Shown here: positions 47,486-58,258 of the stretch, piece by piece | Position numbering within the stretch: the stretch's first letter is position 1 | How the letters are laid out: the number at the start of each line of letters is the position of its first letter | NCBI GenBank assembly: GCA_014904985.1 | Contig: MU128950.1 | Location: 268,721-332,720 of the forward strand | DNA from: Hydnum rufescens UP504 | Taxonomy: Eukaryota > Basidiomycota > Agaricomycetes > Cantharellales > Hydnaceae | DNA: 64,000 nucleotides | Reading direction: 5' to 3' | Translations under genes and position numbers: made by a program | The notes under the pieces: model-generated | Told to the model about the DNA's origin: nothing | Seen by the model: the letters and a program-made list of their open reading frames with translations, nothing else | The model's database searches: none

Positions 47486-48497
47486 CAGTGTTGCACGACC
47501 TCAGGTCAGACCGGGTCGGACCGAATACGGTCGAGACCCATGTCAGACCCGGGGTCTCACTCAGTTTTTGTCACGTGTGGGGTCAATCGAATCACAACCA
47601 ATCAGATCAACGAAATGGATTAACAATCAACGGAGTTAAGCGGTAACAGGATTCTCGTCGACGGTCCAGCCAGTAGTGTTTGCGAGTGTAGGATCCAGGT
47701 CAAGATTTGCTTGCCTTGTTATTAGATCCCCTACTTCTGTCTCTGCCATGGTATTCCGTTCACCCTGAAACCAATATGCATTCCAAGGTCCGTCGAGTGT
47801 TAGATTGAAAACCTCTTTTAGTGTCCACTTTCGCCCATCAATTGAGGCACGCTGTAAGGTGTATTAGTTACCAAGTACCTACGAGCTTTTCTTGTTGGAA
47901 ACTCACCTGATACCTGAGTGGTGAGGTGGCTCGTTCTGTGCAATTGCTGGACATTCTGTGAGCAGAGATCTATAGAATGTATATCTGCCTTGGAGCGACG
48001 GACCACTAAATCACCCAAAGTGATTCTGTTCAAGTCGTCGCGCTCCAATTCCAACTTGAGGTGTGCAATACAAGCATTGCACCTTGCCGCAGGATGGCTC
48101 TTGTTTGCTCCATATTGCTCTTGAAGCTTGGTGAAATACTTCCAGAGGGGGTTAGCTTTCCCCATACAGCCCGAGTCAAGTATGCAAAAAAAAGCAAGGC
48201 TAGCGCGAGTTTATTTTAGTAGGCAACTCCGAATTCCGGTCCCTGTTTACGTCTTCACATACCCATGACACTTTTCACCATCCAGTATCCTTCACAACTC
48301 ATCAATATATTGATAGCAAACACTCAGATACAGAAAGGGGCATGGGAGGAGAAGTGGAGTGCCCAATATGAGCCATAGACTGCGAAAAAGTGGAGAATCT
48401 GATTGACCTTTCGCGACCCACTGACCGTGGGAATGACCGGGTAGACCGGTCGGATTTCGGACCCTTGACCTTTTTAGACCCGGTCCGTGCAACACTG
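47486..48497. mobile_element. Non-autonomous hAT element, 1012 bp
   Basis: Bounded by the inverted repeat CAGTGTTGCACG at both ends (perfect for 12 bp, then partial similarity through a GACCGGGTC-like motif) and by an exact 8-bp target duplication GCCGGCAC. Subterminal regions are rich in GACCGG/CCGGTC motifs (47500-47560 and 48410-48490), the type of site hAT transposases bind. The interior encodes only a two-exon BED zinc-finger protein; no catalytic RNase H-like domain or hAT dimerisation region is present, so movement would need a transposase from elsewhere. Confidence 0.88.
47636..48165 (-). CDS. BED zinc-finger protein inside the hAT element, 2 exons
   Basis: Exon 1 (48165-47914, 84 codons) and exon 2 (47851-47636, 71 codons plus TAA) flank a 62-nt GT-AG intron, giving 155 aa. 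The N-terminus MGKANPLWKYFTKLQEQYG, then RCNAC and later LHRTSH, fits a BED finger (C-x2-C, long loop, H-x3-H, with the aromatic WKYF at the start). BED fingers are the DNA-binding part of hAT transposases. Exon 2 (RASIDGRKWTLKEVFNLTLDG, GEVGDLI-type acidic tail) matches nothing I know. The open frame and clean splice suggest it was under selection or is young. A DNA-binding repressor, or a transposase remnant, are both possible. Confidence 0.75.
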
Positions 48498-48505
48498 GCC
48501 GGCAC
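48498..48505. repeat. Right 8-bp target site duplication (GCCGGCAC)
   Basis: Matches 47478-47485 exactly. Confidence 0.9.
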
Positions 48506-49914
48506 TGGGCGGGAGTGTTAGATAGTATCACGTGTTGTTGAGCGGGCATGAGTTTCTGTTCCACTACCTCTCAAGCCAGAGAAATAATATGCTGCGCTTC
48601 TGATTTTGGGGTTATTTACATATTTGGTATCCAGATCGATCGCGCGGCCGGGCGAGAGTTGGGCCGGTGGTAGTTATAATTGCGTGGTTCCACCGCAAAA
48701 TTTGTAAGTTTTGATGCATACCTTGGATCAAAGACTCTTTGACTTCGCTTTGAATCAATACATGCACGTTCGACCTCTTTAATGGTTCTCGAATCTCTCC
48801 AGCATTAGGCCGTAACTCACAGAGCTCACTACTCGGGCTCGGCCTCCTCAATACCACGACGTATGATGATTGACTTCTCTAGCTCCTGTCAAGGGGTCAC
48901 CTATTTGAGAGCGTCCGTCAACCTGATCCATCGGACATGCGGTCTCGTATGCCAATGGTGAGAGTACCGTGTCAATCTGCAGTTCTGTCGGCCTCCGTTC
49001 TCCGCGGGATGGCCTTCCTCAATGTAGGCGACACCAAGGCAAGCGGATTCTGAGGCTTGTTGCTTTGGGGGAGAACCACTTGTTGCTCTCATCGATTTCC
49101 TGTTACCGCCTTTAAGGAATGTGTGACTTGCTGCATGCACGCAAGCAACGGAGAATAGGGGGGACAGCCCTGCAGGGACATGGACCTGCGTCAAAGTCTC
49201 ATTGGCTTCCTGGGGGCTGTCGTGGTCTCTGAGTTTATCATTCCTGGTCGTTTCCCTTTTGCTTCTACACACTCCTGTTCGAAGGCGCAAGTGCGCTAGA
49301 CATTCAGAGTCTTATGATGCCAGCACACCACTCCTTCCTTCTTCACCAGTCGTGAATCCAGTCCAGATGAATTCTCCCGTCGCCGTATCGCACCGAGTAT
49401 AGTCAATGCCTCCATCGTATTTTTCGTAATGTTGCCGTCGGCTGCAAGTACGAATTCCAATCGCCCCTCGTTCCGACTTGGCTTGATGTGACTTCCAGAA
49501 ATGACGGTGTGGAGTTGGCGTGCAGCTTCCATCGTCAAATCAGCCAGCAGGTGAAAAAGTGGTCACTCGCGATTGTGGGGGGGTCTTGAGTTTGCAAATT
49601 TGGTTGAAACTCCTCTCCCCTTTCATCCACTGCCCATAGCCTCCCTCCCCCCTCCTTCTAATGGAGACGGTCAGAAAGATGGGGAACAGGTGTTTTGGTG
49701 AGTGATGAAGATGGTCCCGTGACCGAGTGCTGCCACCACAGGTGGGAGGATCACCTCCACTGCCCACGGATTCGCGACCACGGACTGTGAGAATCACAGC
49801 AAGAATCTCTCTCGGTCTCTCGTGTCCCCAATCCCGTAATATGATCCAGTTGACTACTTTCGGCTTTTTCGTTGCTGACTCATTCGACAACCTGGATTAT
49901 TCACCCATGCATAG
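48506..49914. other. Spacer, about 1.4 kb, no recognised gene
   Basis: Frames of 65-130 aa on both strands (for example 48901-49290 minus and 49540-49890 minus) have no family or consistent exon structure. Confidence 0.35.
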
Positions 49915-50919
49915 ATGGCAACGCTCTCATTTGCGATCCCGTACGACGTCCAATGCGCGATCGTCGAGCAGGCTGATTTCGACACCCTCAAAACTATCAG
50001 TCTCCTCAGTCGGGATCATACGCGTGAAGCTGCAAAGCGCTTGTGGCGATCATTCACGTTGTCAGCCGAAGAGGGTCTCTCTGTCGAAGATGCACGCAAG
50101 ATGCTCGAAGAGCGAGCGTTGGTCCTCGTCAGCAACGGTCGGCCCAAACGCGTACGCCATTTGAGGACCATCATCAACACCCCTCTTGGGAGTGCTGATA
50201 GTGATCCGGGATGTATGAGGACGTTGTATATTGTGCTCATGGCGATGCAATGCGCTACCCAACTGATTTCCTTCGATCTCCGTGCTCAATATCATGGCAT
50301 GCCACTTTCTCGCGGGATATCGGCGCTTCGCTTCGCTGCTTGTCTCCAGTCGTTCACCACGAATCTACGATATGGGGACGAGCTCAAGGGATTCTGGGAT
50401 GCGCACCCAAATATTACATGCCTGAACCTTCTATCTGGAGACGACAGGATGCTCCCCCTTGACATTAAGACATGGCGACCCCTTCCTGTGCTGCAGTCGG
50501 TTGTGCTTAGCAACGTTGACCAGGCACGCATCATCCGCGGTAGTCCAGTGTCAACCGTTACGATTCGGAAATACCGCGACTCTGATGTGACGAAACTTGT
50601 TCATTATCTGTCCCAGTCGACCGTCCCGATCACACACCTTGACATATCCACCCATCCACTATTGAAGCCAACCGCAATTGTCTACCAGCGAGTGATCGCC
50701 AAGCTTCCCGACCTCCATTTTCTTAAAATGTCCCACGCCTATTTTGGCAGCGAGGACGAGGACAACAAGTGCGCCGATGTCATGATGCGGTTGCGGAACT
50801 TGGTGGAGTTCGAGTGGAATGGGTATACATGTGATCGTGAGCGCGAATGTTTTGCCACGTGGTCGGAGGGGTGCTATTCGCTGCGTAAGGCGGCATTCGC
50901 TGGTTTTCTGCGCGGTTGA
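49915..50919 (+). CDS. F-box/LRR-like protein, paralogue 1, single exon
   Basis: 334 residues in one exon. The N-terminus MATLSFAIPYDVQCAIVEQADFDTLKTISLLSRDHTREAAKRLWRSFTL has the shape of an F-box (short helix pair, then a conserved R-x-AAKRLW). The rest is leucine-rich repeats of the degenerate fungal type (LRTIINTPLG, LISFDLRAQY, ITCLNLLSGDD, LPDLHFLKMSHAYF, NLVEFEWNGYTC). In agaricomycetes these form large lineage-expanded families thought to recruit substrates to SCF ubiquitin ligases; the role here is inferred. The neighbour at 51437 is a tandem paralogue. Confidence 0.75.
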   Translation: MATLSFAIPYDVQCAIVEQADFDTLKTISLLSRDHTREAAKRLWRSFTLSAEEGLSVEDARKMLEERALVLVSNGRPKRVRHLRTIINTPLGSADSDPGCMRTLYIVLMAMQCATQLISFDLRAQYHGMPLSRGISALRFAACLQSFTTNLRYGDELKGFWDAHPNITCLNLLSGDDRMLPLDIKTWRPLPVLQSVVLSNVDQARIIRGSPVSTVTIRKYRDSDVTKLVHYLSQSTVPITHLDISTHPLLKPTAIVYQRVIAKLPDLHFLKMSHAYFGSEDEDNKCADVMMRLRNLVEFEWNGYTCDRERECFATWSEGCYSLRKAAFAGFLRG

Positions 50920-51436
50920 ACGTCGTGCGCGCGTGTGTCTTCACGCGAGACTCGAAGGATGAGGAGTGGGTGCTCACTGAGCGTGTTTGATGTTATGTTA
51001 TGCCCTGTTCCTACAGGTCGGATATGGACTAGCTATCCGGTGTTGTTGTTTTTTGTACACAAAACAGAGTTAGCATGCAGCGTCCACTGTCTGTGAAATG
51101 GACATGTGGTGAGGGTGTGCATTGGGACGTGAGTGTGACGTGGACAAAGTGATGTGACCCATGCCATCGCTTCGGTGGCCCCAGACTGTGATAAGCAACC
51201 GCTTCGACCGTTGCCCTTATAAGTCTCGTTCCTCACGTAGAACTAGCAAACAGCCGAGAGGGTCCTCTCTACCCAACAGCTTCTCAACGGTCGTGCCCCT
51301 ACCTGTCCCCGGAATGTCGGTGATGTCACCCACTAGCGCTCCACTAGTCCAAGCTGTAAGTCTTATCTATGCACCTGCTGAGAGCCTGCTACACTAGAAT
51401 ATCCCCCAGACAAGTCATGTTCGGATACCCCCCACG
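50920..51436. promoter_or_regulatory. Spacer between the two F-box paralogues
   Basis: It holds the 3' flank of paralogue 1 and the promoter of paralogue 2. A short plus-strand frame at 51161-51397 has no counterpart in paralogue 1 and is not called. Confidence 0.3.
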
Positions 51437-52534
51437 ATGCCTTATGATGTCTGGTGTGTCGTCGTGGCTTGCTTGGACTTCTTTACACTCAAGGCAAGGA
51501 TGTCACAATGAATAGAGATTCTGCGATATGAGAATGACCTCTCTCTCATCTCACTACAGTCTATCAGTGTCGTAAATCGTGACTACCACCATGAAGCCTC
51601 CAAGTATCTGTGGAAGAAGTACACACTCTTTATCGACTCTCGATTCCACGGCGTCTGGGCTCGCCGATACCTCGAAAACGGCTGTAACATCCTCATGAAG
51701 CCTGAACGCGCGTTTCGCGTCCAGGATTTGCGAATCGATATCCAGGCTTCCCTGGGCCCCGAGCACGATCCCGCCGTAGAACGGGTTTTCCAAATGGTGT
51801 TCGCCGTGCTTCAGCGTACGAAGAACCTCAAGTCCCTCACGATCAAAGCCGCCCACTATCGCTTCCGCATTGCCCGGGCGCTTTCCGGGCTCCCGTTCCC
51901 ATTCCATCTCGACCGGTTCGCCACGGACCTCTTCTGTGACGAGAACCTGCATGGATTCTGGGCCGCACATCCCAATATGAAACACATAGAACTGCTGGGT
52001 GTCGATACAGATGTACCCAACCTCCCTGCGCCACTCGCCTCCCTACACACCGTCCACGCAACACTTGCCCAGCAGAGCGTGATCGTCCGCGGTAGTCCTG
52101 TCACCTCCGTCCATTTGGACGGATTCTGGCAGGGCGAGTGCCGCGTCATACGCGACCACCTAGCCGCTAGCACGGCCCCGAGCGGTATCCTTGATCTCAG
52201 CATGCAGATATTCGATGGCAGTGTCACATCCACTCCATATATCGACATCATCACGCATCTTCCCCGCCTACGCACTCTCCGCGTCATACATGCAGACATC
52301 CCCGATCGCGATCACAGGGTGGCCGTGATGGAGGCACTCGCGTCCCTCCAGGATTTGGAAGTGTTCGAATGGGGGGGCGGCAGTCCTGCGGGCCAGGCGG
52401 ACATATTCGCCGCGTGCTCGAAGCGGTGTCGCAGCCTCCGACGCATTACGTTCCGATGGGGTAACGGGAATTATTTCCAACGGCGCTTCGAGAGGGAGAG
52501 CGAGGAAGCTGGATGGGGTATAGTACAAGGTTGA
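51437..52534 (+). CDS. F-box/LRR-like protein, paralogue 2, with a GC-AG intron
   Basis: Exon 1 (51437-51493: MPYDVWCVVVACLDFFTLK) joins exon 2 (51560-52534: SISVVNRDYHHEASKYLWKKYTL...), giving 343 aa. The join matches paralogue 1 residue for residue (YDV..C..V....DF.TLK|.IS..(S/N)RD...EA.K.LW), which fixes the intron at 51494-51559. That intron starts GCAAGG and ends CTACAG, so it is GC-AG. LRR-like segments follow: LKSLTIKAAHYRF, MKHIELLGVDTDV, PSGILDLSMQIF, LPRLRTLRVIHADI, LQDLEVFEWGGG. Stop at 52534. Same inferred role as paralogue 1; the two are clearly diverged in sequence. Confidence 0.75.
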
Positions 52535-52984
52535 AACGGCCCTTTTAGCGCCGTCATAGTTATGTATTTTTTTGTCCCCTGTTTCCTTTGCCTTGTTCTT
52601 TAGAAGTGTTGGATTACGATGTTTCACGATGCAATTATAATGGAGCAGGAGCATGAACAAGGAAGGTGTTTAAATTTTGATTGCAGAGCGCTAATACTGG
52701 TGCTCATCCCAGAAAATAGAGAGTAGCGTTCATCATCGGCCACGTCCCACGCACTCCAAAAGAGTATTCTCCAAAGTTATTTAGTTGTCTTTCGCAACAT
52801 CACGACAAATCTAATCATCAGCGCGACATTCACTTATCTGTAATACGAAGATGGAGCCCGTTGACTCAAACTCATAGAACTCCCCGGAGTAACAAGTCTG
52901 GGTTCACTTGGGGCCAGCTGGAGGTTTTGGCAGACAATCTTTCTCGGGGTGGCGGGGGTGGAATCCTGGCCTTCCACTCAAGCT
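52535..52984. other. Spacer before the tandem array
   Basis: AT-rich 3' flank of F-box paralogue 2. No gene seen. Confidence 0.3.
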
Positions 52985-53254
52985 AAGATAGCATATGCCG
53001 GGGAGCCATTACTCAGATGGAATCCCAGTGGCAAAGCCTGAGATTGATTAACCGCACATGAAACAATATGGACGACTGAGGAGCCAACTGAACCCTGTCT
53101 GTGTGAAGTAATTAATGCCCAAAATAGTGGATTGAAAGTAGTACATGACAACAGGAACGGGAAGACTGAGATATTGACATTCCACAACGAAGCCAGTGGT
53201 AAAAGAGGACTCATCAGTGAGGCGATAGGTCTTAGCCAGTGCCAAGGTGCCAGT

Positions 53255-54085
53255 CTATGTTATGCGCCTAAGCACAGCATCCTCATCATCGTCCTCAACA
53301 AAAGTGAAAGAGCGAACTATGGACAGGGTCAATGCGCCATATGTATAGGAGCGACCCCCCAGGGAACTTACTTTCGCCATTCTCCCAGTTCTATAAAAAG
53401 GTAGGTGTGTGAAACAGAGAATGGATAGTTAGCCGTCCATACTTACGTTAGATTTATCTGTGTAGGTGATTGCTCGGAGGAAGTTTGTATGAGACACAAC
53501 TGTGAGAGCCCAAGGATGAATCCCCCGTCGAGACATTGGGAACATAAATAAAGACTTGCCGACAATCTCCCGCTCTGGACGGGCTCTCAGCCACTTTCGC
53601 ACCCACTTCGCACGGGCAGCTACATTCTTAGGCGCGAAATCGCCCACCTTTACATTCCAATCATCTTCGAGGGAGGAGAAATCGATGCCCTCAAACTCTT
53701 CCGTTTTCTCAAGGACCTCACGGCTTTTGCCAGTGTCACAAGGCGAAGCACCTTTCTCTTGAAGTCGGGACAGAACAATCAGTTTCTGGCCGGCGGCTTC
53801 CAGGCGCGACTTGAGTTCCGGAAGCCCGATCAGAGTAGTTTCGAGCGCGCGAGTGAATGGAGAAGTGACGAGCAGATCAGCTGTGGCCTGAATGTTGTCT
53901 GAAGTGCTCTCGTTGAGACGTTCGGCCTGCTGTTTCCCAAGCAGTGTCAGGGGCGGGTCGGGAATCGATTTATCTCGGTTGACATTGTGTTCGGCCTGCG
54001 AGGCACGTCAGTCGGGAGTCCAGGACTATTAGAATTACTTCACCTCAGGGTGCCGGAGGAAGTGGATTAGCTTGTCGGAAGTCAT
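53255..54085 (-). CDS. Histidine phosphatase (PGAM-like) protein, copy A, 5 exons
   Basis: Exon 1 (54085-54044) is MTSDKLIHFLRHPE, with the catalytic RH of the superfamily. Exon 2 is AEHNVNRDKSIPDPPLTLLGKQQAERLNESTSDNIQATADLLVTSPFTRALETTLIGLPEL..., RLQEKGASPCDTGKSREVLEKTEEFEGIDFSSLEDDWNVKVG..., KWVRKWLRARPEREIV. A GC-AG intron (donor GTCG|GCAAGT, acceptor CTCACAG) is removed to give EIVVVSHTNFLRAITYTDKSN, which restores the second catalytic His loop (VVSH). Short exons NWENGE and RSFTFVEDDDEDAVLRRIT end at TAG 53255. SPFTRALET is the usual second phosphate-pocket motif. Small-molecule or protein phosphatase of unknown substrate, probably cytosolic. Confidence 0.82.
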
Positions 54086-55185
54086 ACTAGCTTTTGGTTT
54101 CGTTCCCGAACGTTCAAGCGACTTTCGCTAGGTCTCTTATAGTGACTAGTGACGGATAGCGCGCGGTCGAATGCACCGCGCGGCGCCCGGGGCCCTGGCA
54201 ATCTATTCCGAACCAATTAGAGGCAACGAAAACTAGACAGGGCGCCGCGCCGATCTTGCTCACACGGCCATGTTCCACTATTGAGCAAGTTGAAAAGGGG
54301 TTTTTTGCAGTCCTTGGATGATGATGATGAATATCTCGATACTTAGCCTACAACTAGCGGCTGCACCCGAACAGCGGCCAGGGTGCTATTACTGTAGTCG
54401 CTCTAAGTCTAGCAAAGGAATTTTTTCGTGACGTGACACCAATTGAAGTTAGCAAAGCAAAGGGGGTCTGAGGACGTGTGACACTAGCAAAGCGACAGCC
54501 ACCGCAGCAATAATGGCACCGTGACATTGTGACATATCTACCCACCAAGCAGCAGAATGGCCGCCGATGTATTCAGAAAATTGGTACTATTGAATTTCAC
54601 ATAGCGGCAAGCTCTCCAACTTGGACGAGAGTACTTGTGCTGCCTTGTTTCGGGCCTCCCATTGTCGACCTAGCCATTACCAGACACCCGAAATTGAAGT
54701 CCCCCATAGCATCGTCGGACAACTCATCGAGATCGATGAGTAAGCTTCGCAGCATGCAAGTAATCCATCCAGTTCAGTGTTACTGCTGTCTCTGACAGCC
54801 TCTAGATACATGTCTACCAAAAATCATCAAATTTCCTCTTGATTTCCAACCACTATTCTCCTATTGTCGTATCCGGCCTTATCGCGCAGGATCCCTGCCT
54901 GATTCTTCCCTTCCTCCTTTTGTTTACTCATTCCTTACTTTTCACATCCCTTTTTTGCTTGAAATATGCCCGGAAACATAGAAGCTTGGTTGCTGCTACC
55001 CCAGAACCAGTAATTAGGCGCCTGGCCAATTTTTAGGTCACGTGCCCTGGTAGCAAAGCCCCCCGATGTGACAGCGTTGCTATCGGTTCTAGCAAAAATT
55101 TTCCCTTTGTGACGTGACCGTTTGTTAGACTTGGAGCGACTACAGTAATTCTCATTCTGACGTCCCCCCAGCTTACTGTAGCTAC
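54086..55185. other. Unit A spacer between the PGAM gene and gag remnant
   Basis: No gene is seen. It contains the promoter of the PGAM gene and a GCGCG-rich block (54150-54260, including GGCGCCGCGCC) that corresponds to the insertion site of the MITE in unit C. Confidence 0.4.
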
Positions 55186-55329
55186 CTAGTCCCACACTAC
55201 TCTTGCGTATGACCAATTGGATCTGAAAATAAGCCCGTGATAATATACTGTACATATATGAAGCATCCATCGAGATATACCCTGTATTGTAGACTCGAGT
55301 GCCAAGCCCTTTGGCCTTTTCTGGCACCG

Positions 55330-55735
55330 GGGTCCTTGTCCTTCTTCCCCCCCCCCCCCCCCTTTGACCAAGCATTGTTCATGTGGCCAGCTTTGTGGCA
55401 ATTGGAGCACGTCAGCGCTGATCCTCATCAATGATTAGCATAATCAATTCTGATGATTCGGCTTTCGGTTCGCCTTTGGATTCGAAATATGATGACGTAA
55501 AGGTATCCCACGACTTGAAGAGCGAGGTGGCCAATAGCATCGCGAACTCGTCATCCGCAATTGGGTGGCCCATTATCTCGAGATTTTCCTTCGCTCTTCG
55601 CAAGGCCTCAATGTGATCGATTATGGGGGTACTATCGGCACCGAATGTGTGAAATAATTTGCGCCATGCAATGAGCGCGCTGAGGATCCCTTTGGGCTTC
55701 CTGATTTCACATAATGTGTCCACATCTCGACAACT
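55330..55735 (-). pseudogene. Copia-type gag remnant, unit A
   Basis: Minus-strand frame with PKGILSALIAWRKLFHTFGADSTPIIDHIEALRRAKENLEIMGHPIADDEFAMLLATSLFKSWDTFTSSYFES, the gag/UBN2 pattern of Ty1-copia elements. It is followed in other frames by a zinc-knuckle-like CSNCHKAGHMNNAW, whose final Cys is lost, beside a poly-G/C tract (about 55350-55364). No protease, integrase or reverse transcriptase is found nearby, so this is a fragment. Confidence 0.75.
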
Positions 55736-57134
55736 ATCATGATCCCTTGGATCACTTCCGCATCTACTCGTGCCGATTTCGGCCGATTGGAAAGAGATCG
55801 TTTCTTGCAGGTCCCAGAATCCTTCCGGTTAGTGGCGTCTTTGACGAATTTTGAAAATTCACAATTCTGCAGGGACTATAGACGAAGCCAGAACATGTGG
55901 GGCAACCCGAAGTATGAGGTATCTTCTTGGAAAGGAGAGGTCCTCGTGTCCATGGGTCCTTCGGAGCCGCTGGCGTTGAATATCCTGCCACATCTCTGGG
56001 AATCAATGCAGTCAGTGAATCCCTCCCCTGATGTAATCATGACGAGAAAGGTATGTTGATTGTTGATAGTAAGGGTCTTCGATGCCCTTTGCCGCGCGCT
56101 GCGTTCCAGAACGATAACGGAAGCAGGGTGCGACGCGCGACCCCTGTGAGGCTGTGCCGATGCCCTCGCCAGTCGTTAATTTGCCAATCTATTTTTTGGA
56201 TGTCGCAGCCAGGTTTCACTGGCGATCTTTTACTCTCTTCCTCGCCGCCACCACCGGTACTCGGACATCTTTTACTTCATCTTCTCCCATTTTCATGTGT
56301 TCTTCTACCTTCTGTAAATACTATAAAAGCCTGGCTTAGGCTTACCAAACAAAAAACAACTTCTTGTGTTTCTTCCTGCCGTTGCTTGTTCACCTGAGCT
56401 CCTCCGATCTGACTTCATTCTCGCCCGCCTAGTAATCGGGGGGAGATTCCGCTCGGACGCCGTAACTTTCACAATCCACTGTCCACACACCCTTCTTATG
56501 GTTCTTATGGTCAACTTCAGGGAGGCAACTCCCCAGTGTCGTTGTCAACATCACACTGTTGCCTGCATGTCCCTGAACACAATGGCCCATAAATCAATCC
56601 AACCGCGCCGAAGGGAATTTATCACACGCTTGACAACAGCAGAGTCCAATATCTTGCCTCATCCGTGCAAAATAGATCTACAGGGGTGATTGGAAGGCCT
56701 CCACATTTCTCCCCTTCGAGCAGAACACATACTGTAATTTACGAGAATGCATGGACCAGCCACAGGATCTTGATGTCCGAACGAGGTTTTCAGGACACAC
56801 ACGTCCAAACAGTAAATATACAACAGATTTAGTAGGTGTTTCTTACTGGCACATCCCCTCCCTTCTGCCCATAATTGAGCCCCTAGTGGTTCATATTCAT
56901 CGAGACATCCTGTGAGGCACATTCAAGTACAGAACATTTGCTTCCGGCCAGACACGGTAATCATGACCAACTTCTTGCAATACAACTCAGTGCACCGAGC
57001 CCCAGGTAGCATACCCCGCACTTAGAAGGCCCATCCTCCCCCTTTACTGGATGAAACATGTATACAGTATTAGTAGTGTACCTCAGTACTTTCTAGAATG
57101 ATTATACTCAGTTCCTGAAGTGAGCCACGGAAGA
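55736..57134. other. Remainder of unit A, no intact gene
   Basis: Contains sequence upstream of the gag fragment and a TATAAAAG box at 56324-56331, followed by AGCCTGGCTTAGGCTTACC and CAAACAAAAAAC. The same arrangement, without the TATA, recurs at 60480-60515. It could be the remains of a retroelement LTR, but no terminal repeats were established. Confidence 0.4.
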
Positions 57135-57427
57135 CAAAGCTAAGATAGCCCAGATGATGGGGTGCCATTACTTACTCAGATGGAATCCAAGTGACAAAGT
57201 CTGAGAATGATTAACCGCACATGAAACAATGTGGAGGACTGATTTAGTTCTGAGCCAACTAAACCTAGTCTGTGTGAAGTGTTAATGCCTAGCTAAATAG
57301 TAGATTGAATGCAGTGCATGACAACAGGAATGGGAAGACTGGGATATTGACATTCCACAATGACGTCAGTGGTAAAGGAGGACTCACCAGTGAGGGGATA
57401 GGTCTTAGCCAGTGCCAAGGTGCCAGT

Positions 57428-58258
57428 CTATGTTATGCGCTTAAGCACAGCATCCTCATCATCATCCTCAACAAAAGTGAAAGAGCGAACTATGGGCAGG
57501 GTCAATGCGCCATATATATAGGAGTGACCCCCTAGGGAACTTACTTTTGCCACGTCCCCAGTGCTATAAAAAGGTAGGTGTGTGAAACAGACCATGGATA
57601 GTTAGCCGTCCATACTTACGTCGGATTGATCTGTGTTGGTGATTGCTCGGAGGATGTTTGCATGAGACACAACTGTGAGACCCCAGGGATGAATCCCTCA
57701 TCGAGACATCAGGAACATAAATAAAGACTTGCCGATGATCTCCCGCTCTGGACGGGCTCTCAGCCACTTTCGAACCCACTTCGCACGGGCAACTATATTC
57801 TCAGGCGCGAAATCGCCCACCTTTACATTCCAATCATCTTCGAGGGGGGAGAAATCGATGCCCTCAAACTCTTCCGTTCTTTCAAGGACCTCACGGCTTT
57901 TGCCAATGTCACAAGGCAAAGCACCTTTCGCTTGAAGTCGGGACAGAACAATCAGTTTCTGGCCGGCGGCTTCCAGGCGCGACTTGAGCTTCGGGAGCCC
58001 GATCAGAGTAGTTTGGAGCGTGCGAGTGAATGGAGAAGTGACGAGCAGATCAGCTGTGGCCTGAATGTTGTCTGAAGTGCTCTCGTTGAGATCTTCGGCT
58101 TGTTGTTTCCCAAGGGGTGTCAGGGGCGGGTCGGGGATCGACCCATCCCAATTGACATTGTGTTCGGCCTGCGAGGCACGTCAGTCTGGAGTCCAGGACT
58201 ATTAGAATTACTTCACCTCAGTGTGCCGGAGGAAGTGGATTACCCTATCGGAAGTCAT
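57428..58258 (-). CDS. Histidine phosphatase (PGAM-like) protein, copy B, 5 exons
   Basis: Paralogue of 53255-54085. Exon 1 MTSDRVIHFLRHTE, then AEHNVNWDGSIPDPPLTPLGKQQAEDLNESTSDN..., VTSPFTRTLQTTLIGLPKL, GIDFSPLEDDWNVKVGDFAPENIVARAKWVRKWLRARPEREII. The next intron again starts GCAAGT and ends CTCACAG, giving VVSHANILRAITNTDQSD. A TGA that would interrupt a read-through (TCTCGATGAGGG) lies inside that intron. The end exons give HWGRGK and RSFTFVEDDDEDAVLKRIT, TAG at 57428. Catalytic RH and VSH are kept. Compared with copy A, the short WENGE exon has changed to WGRGK, and Arg/Thr in the first loop differ. Confidence 0.78.

Larger units (their letters stand above)
52985..57100. repeat. Tandem array unit A (about 4.1 kb)
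   Basis: First of three consecutive similar units. Landmarks repeated in unit B at an offset of about 4.17 kb are AAGCTAAGATAGC near the start, GATTAACCGCACATGAAACAAT, the PGAM-like gene, a copia gag fragment, and the block CCAAACAAAAAAC near 56345 (unit B 60508). Offsets vary from about 3.4 to 4.17 kb between landmarks, so the units differ by internal deletions. Confidence 0.8.

Noticed and set aside
48410..48500. GACCGG-rich sequence first considered a separate inverted repeat or CRISPR-like spacer
   Set aside because: It is the subterminal and terminal part of the hAT element at 47486-48497. CRISPR arrays do not occur in fungal nuclear DNA and no regular spacing is present.
54740..57100. 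Full-length copia retrotransposon in unit A
   Set aside because: Only gag-like sequence is found; no protease, integrase, reverse transcriptase or paired LTRs could be identified.
57690..57720. In-frame TGA in the PGAM copy B that at first suggested a pseudogene
   Set aside because: The stop lies inside the GC-AG intron whose removal restores the conserved VVSH loop, so it does not break the protein.
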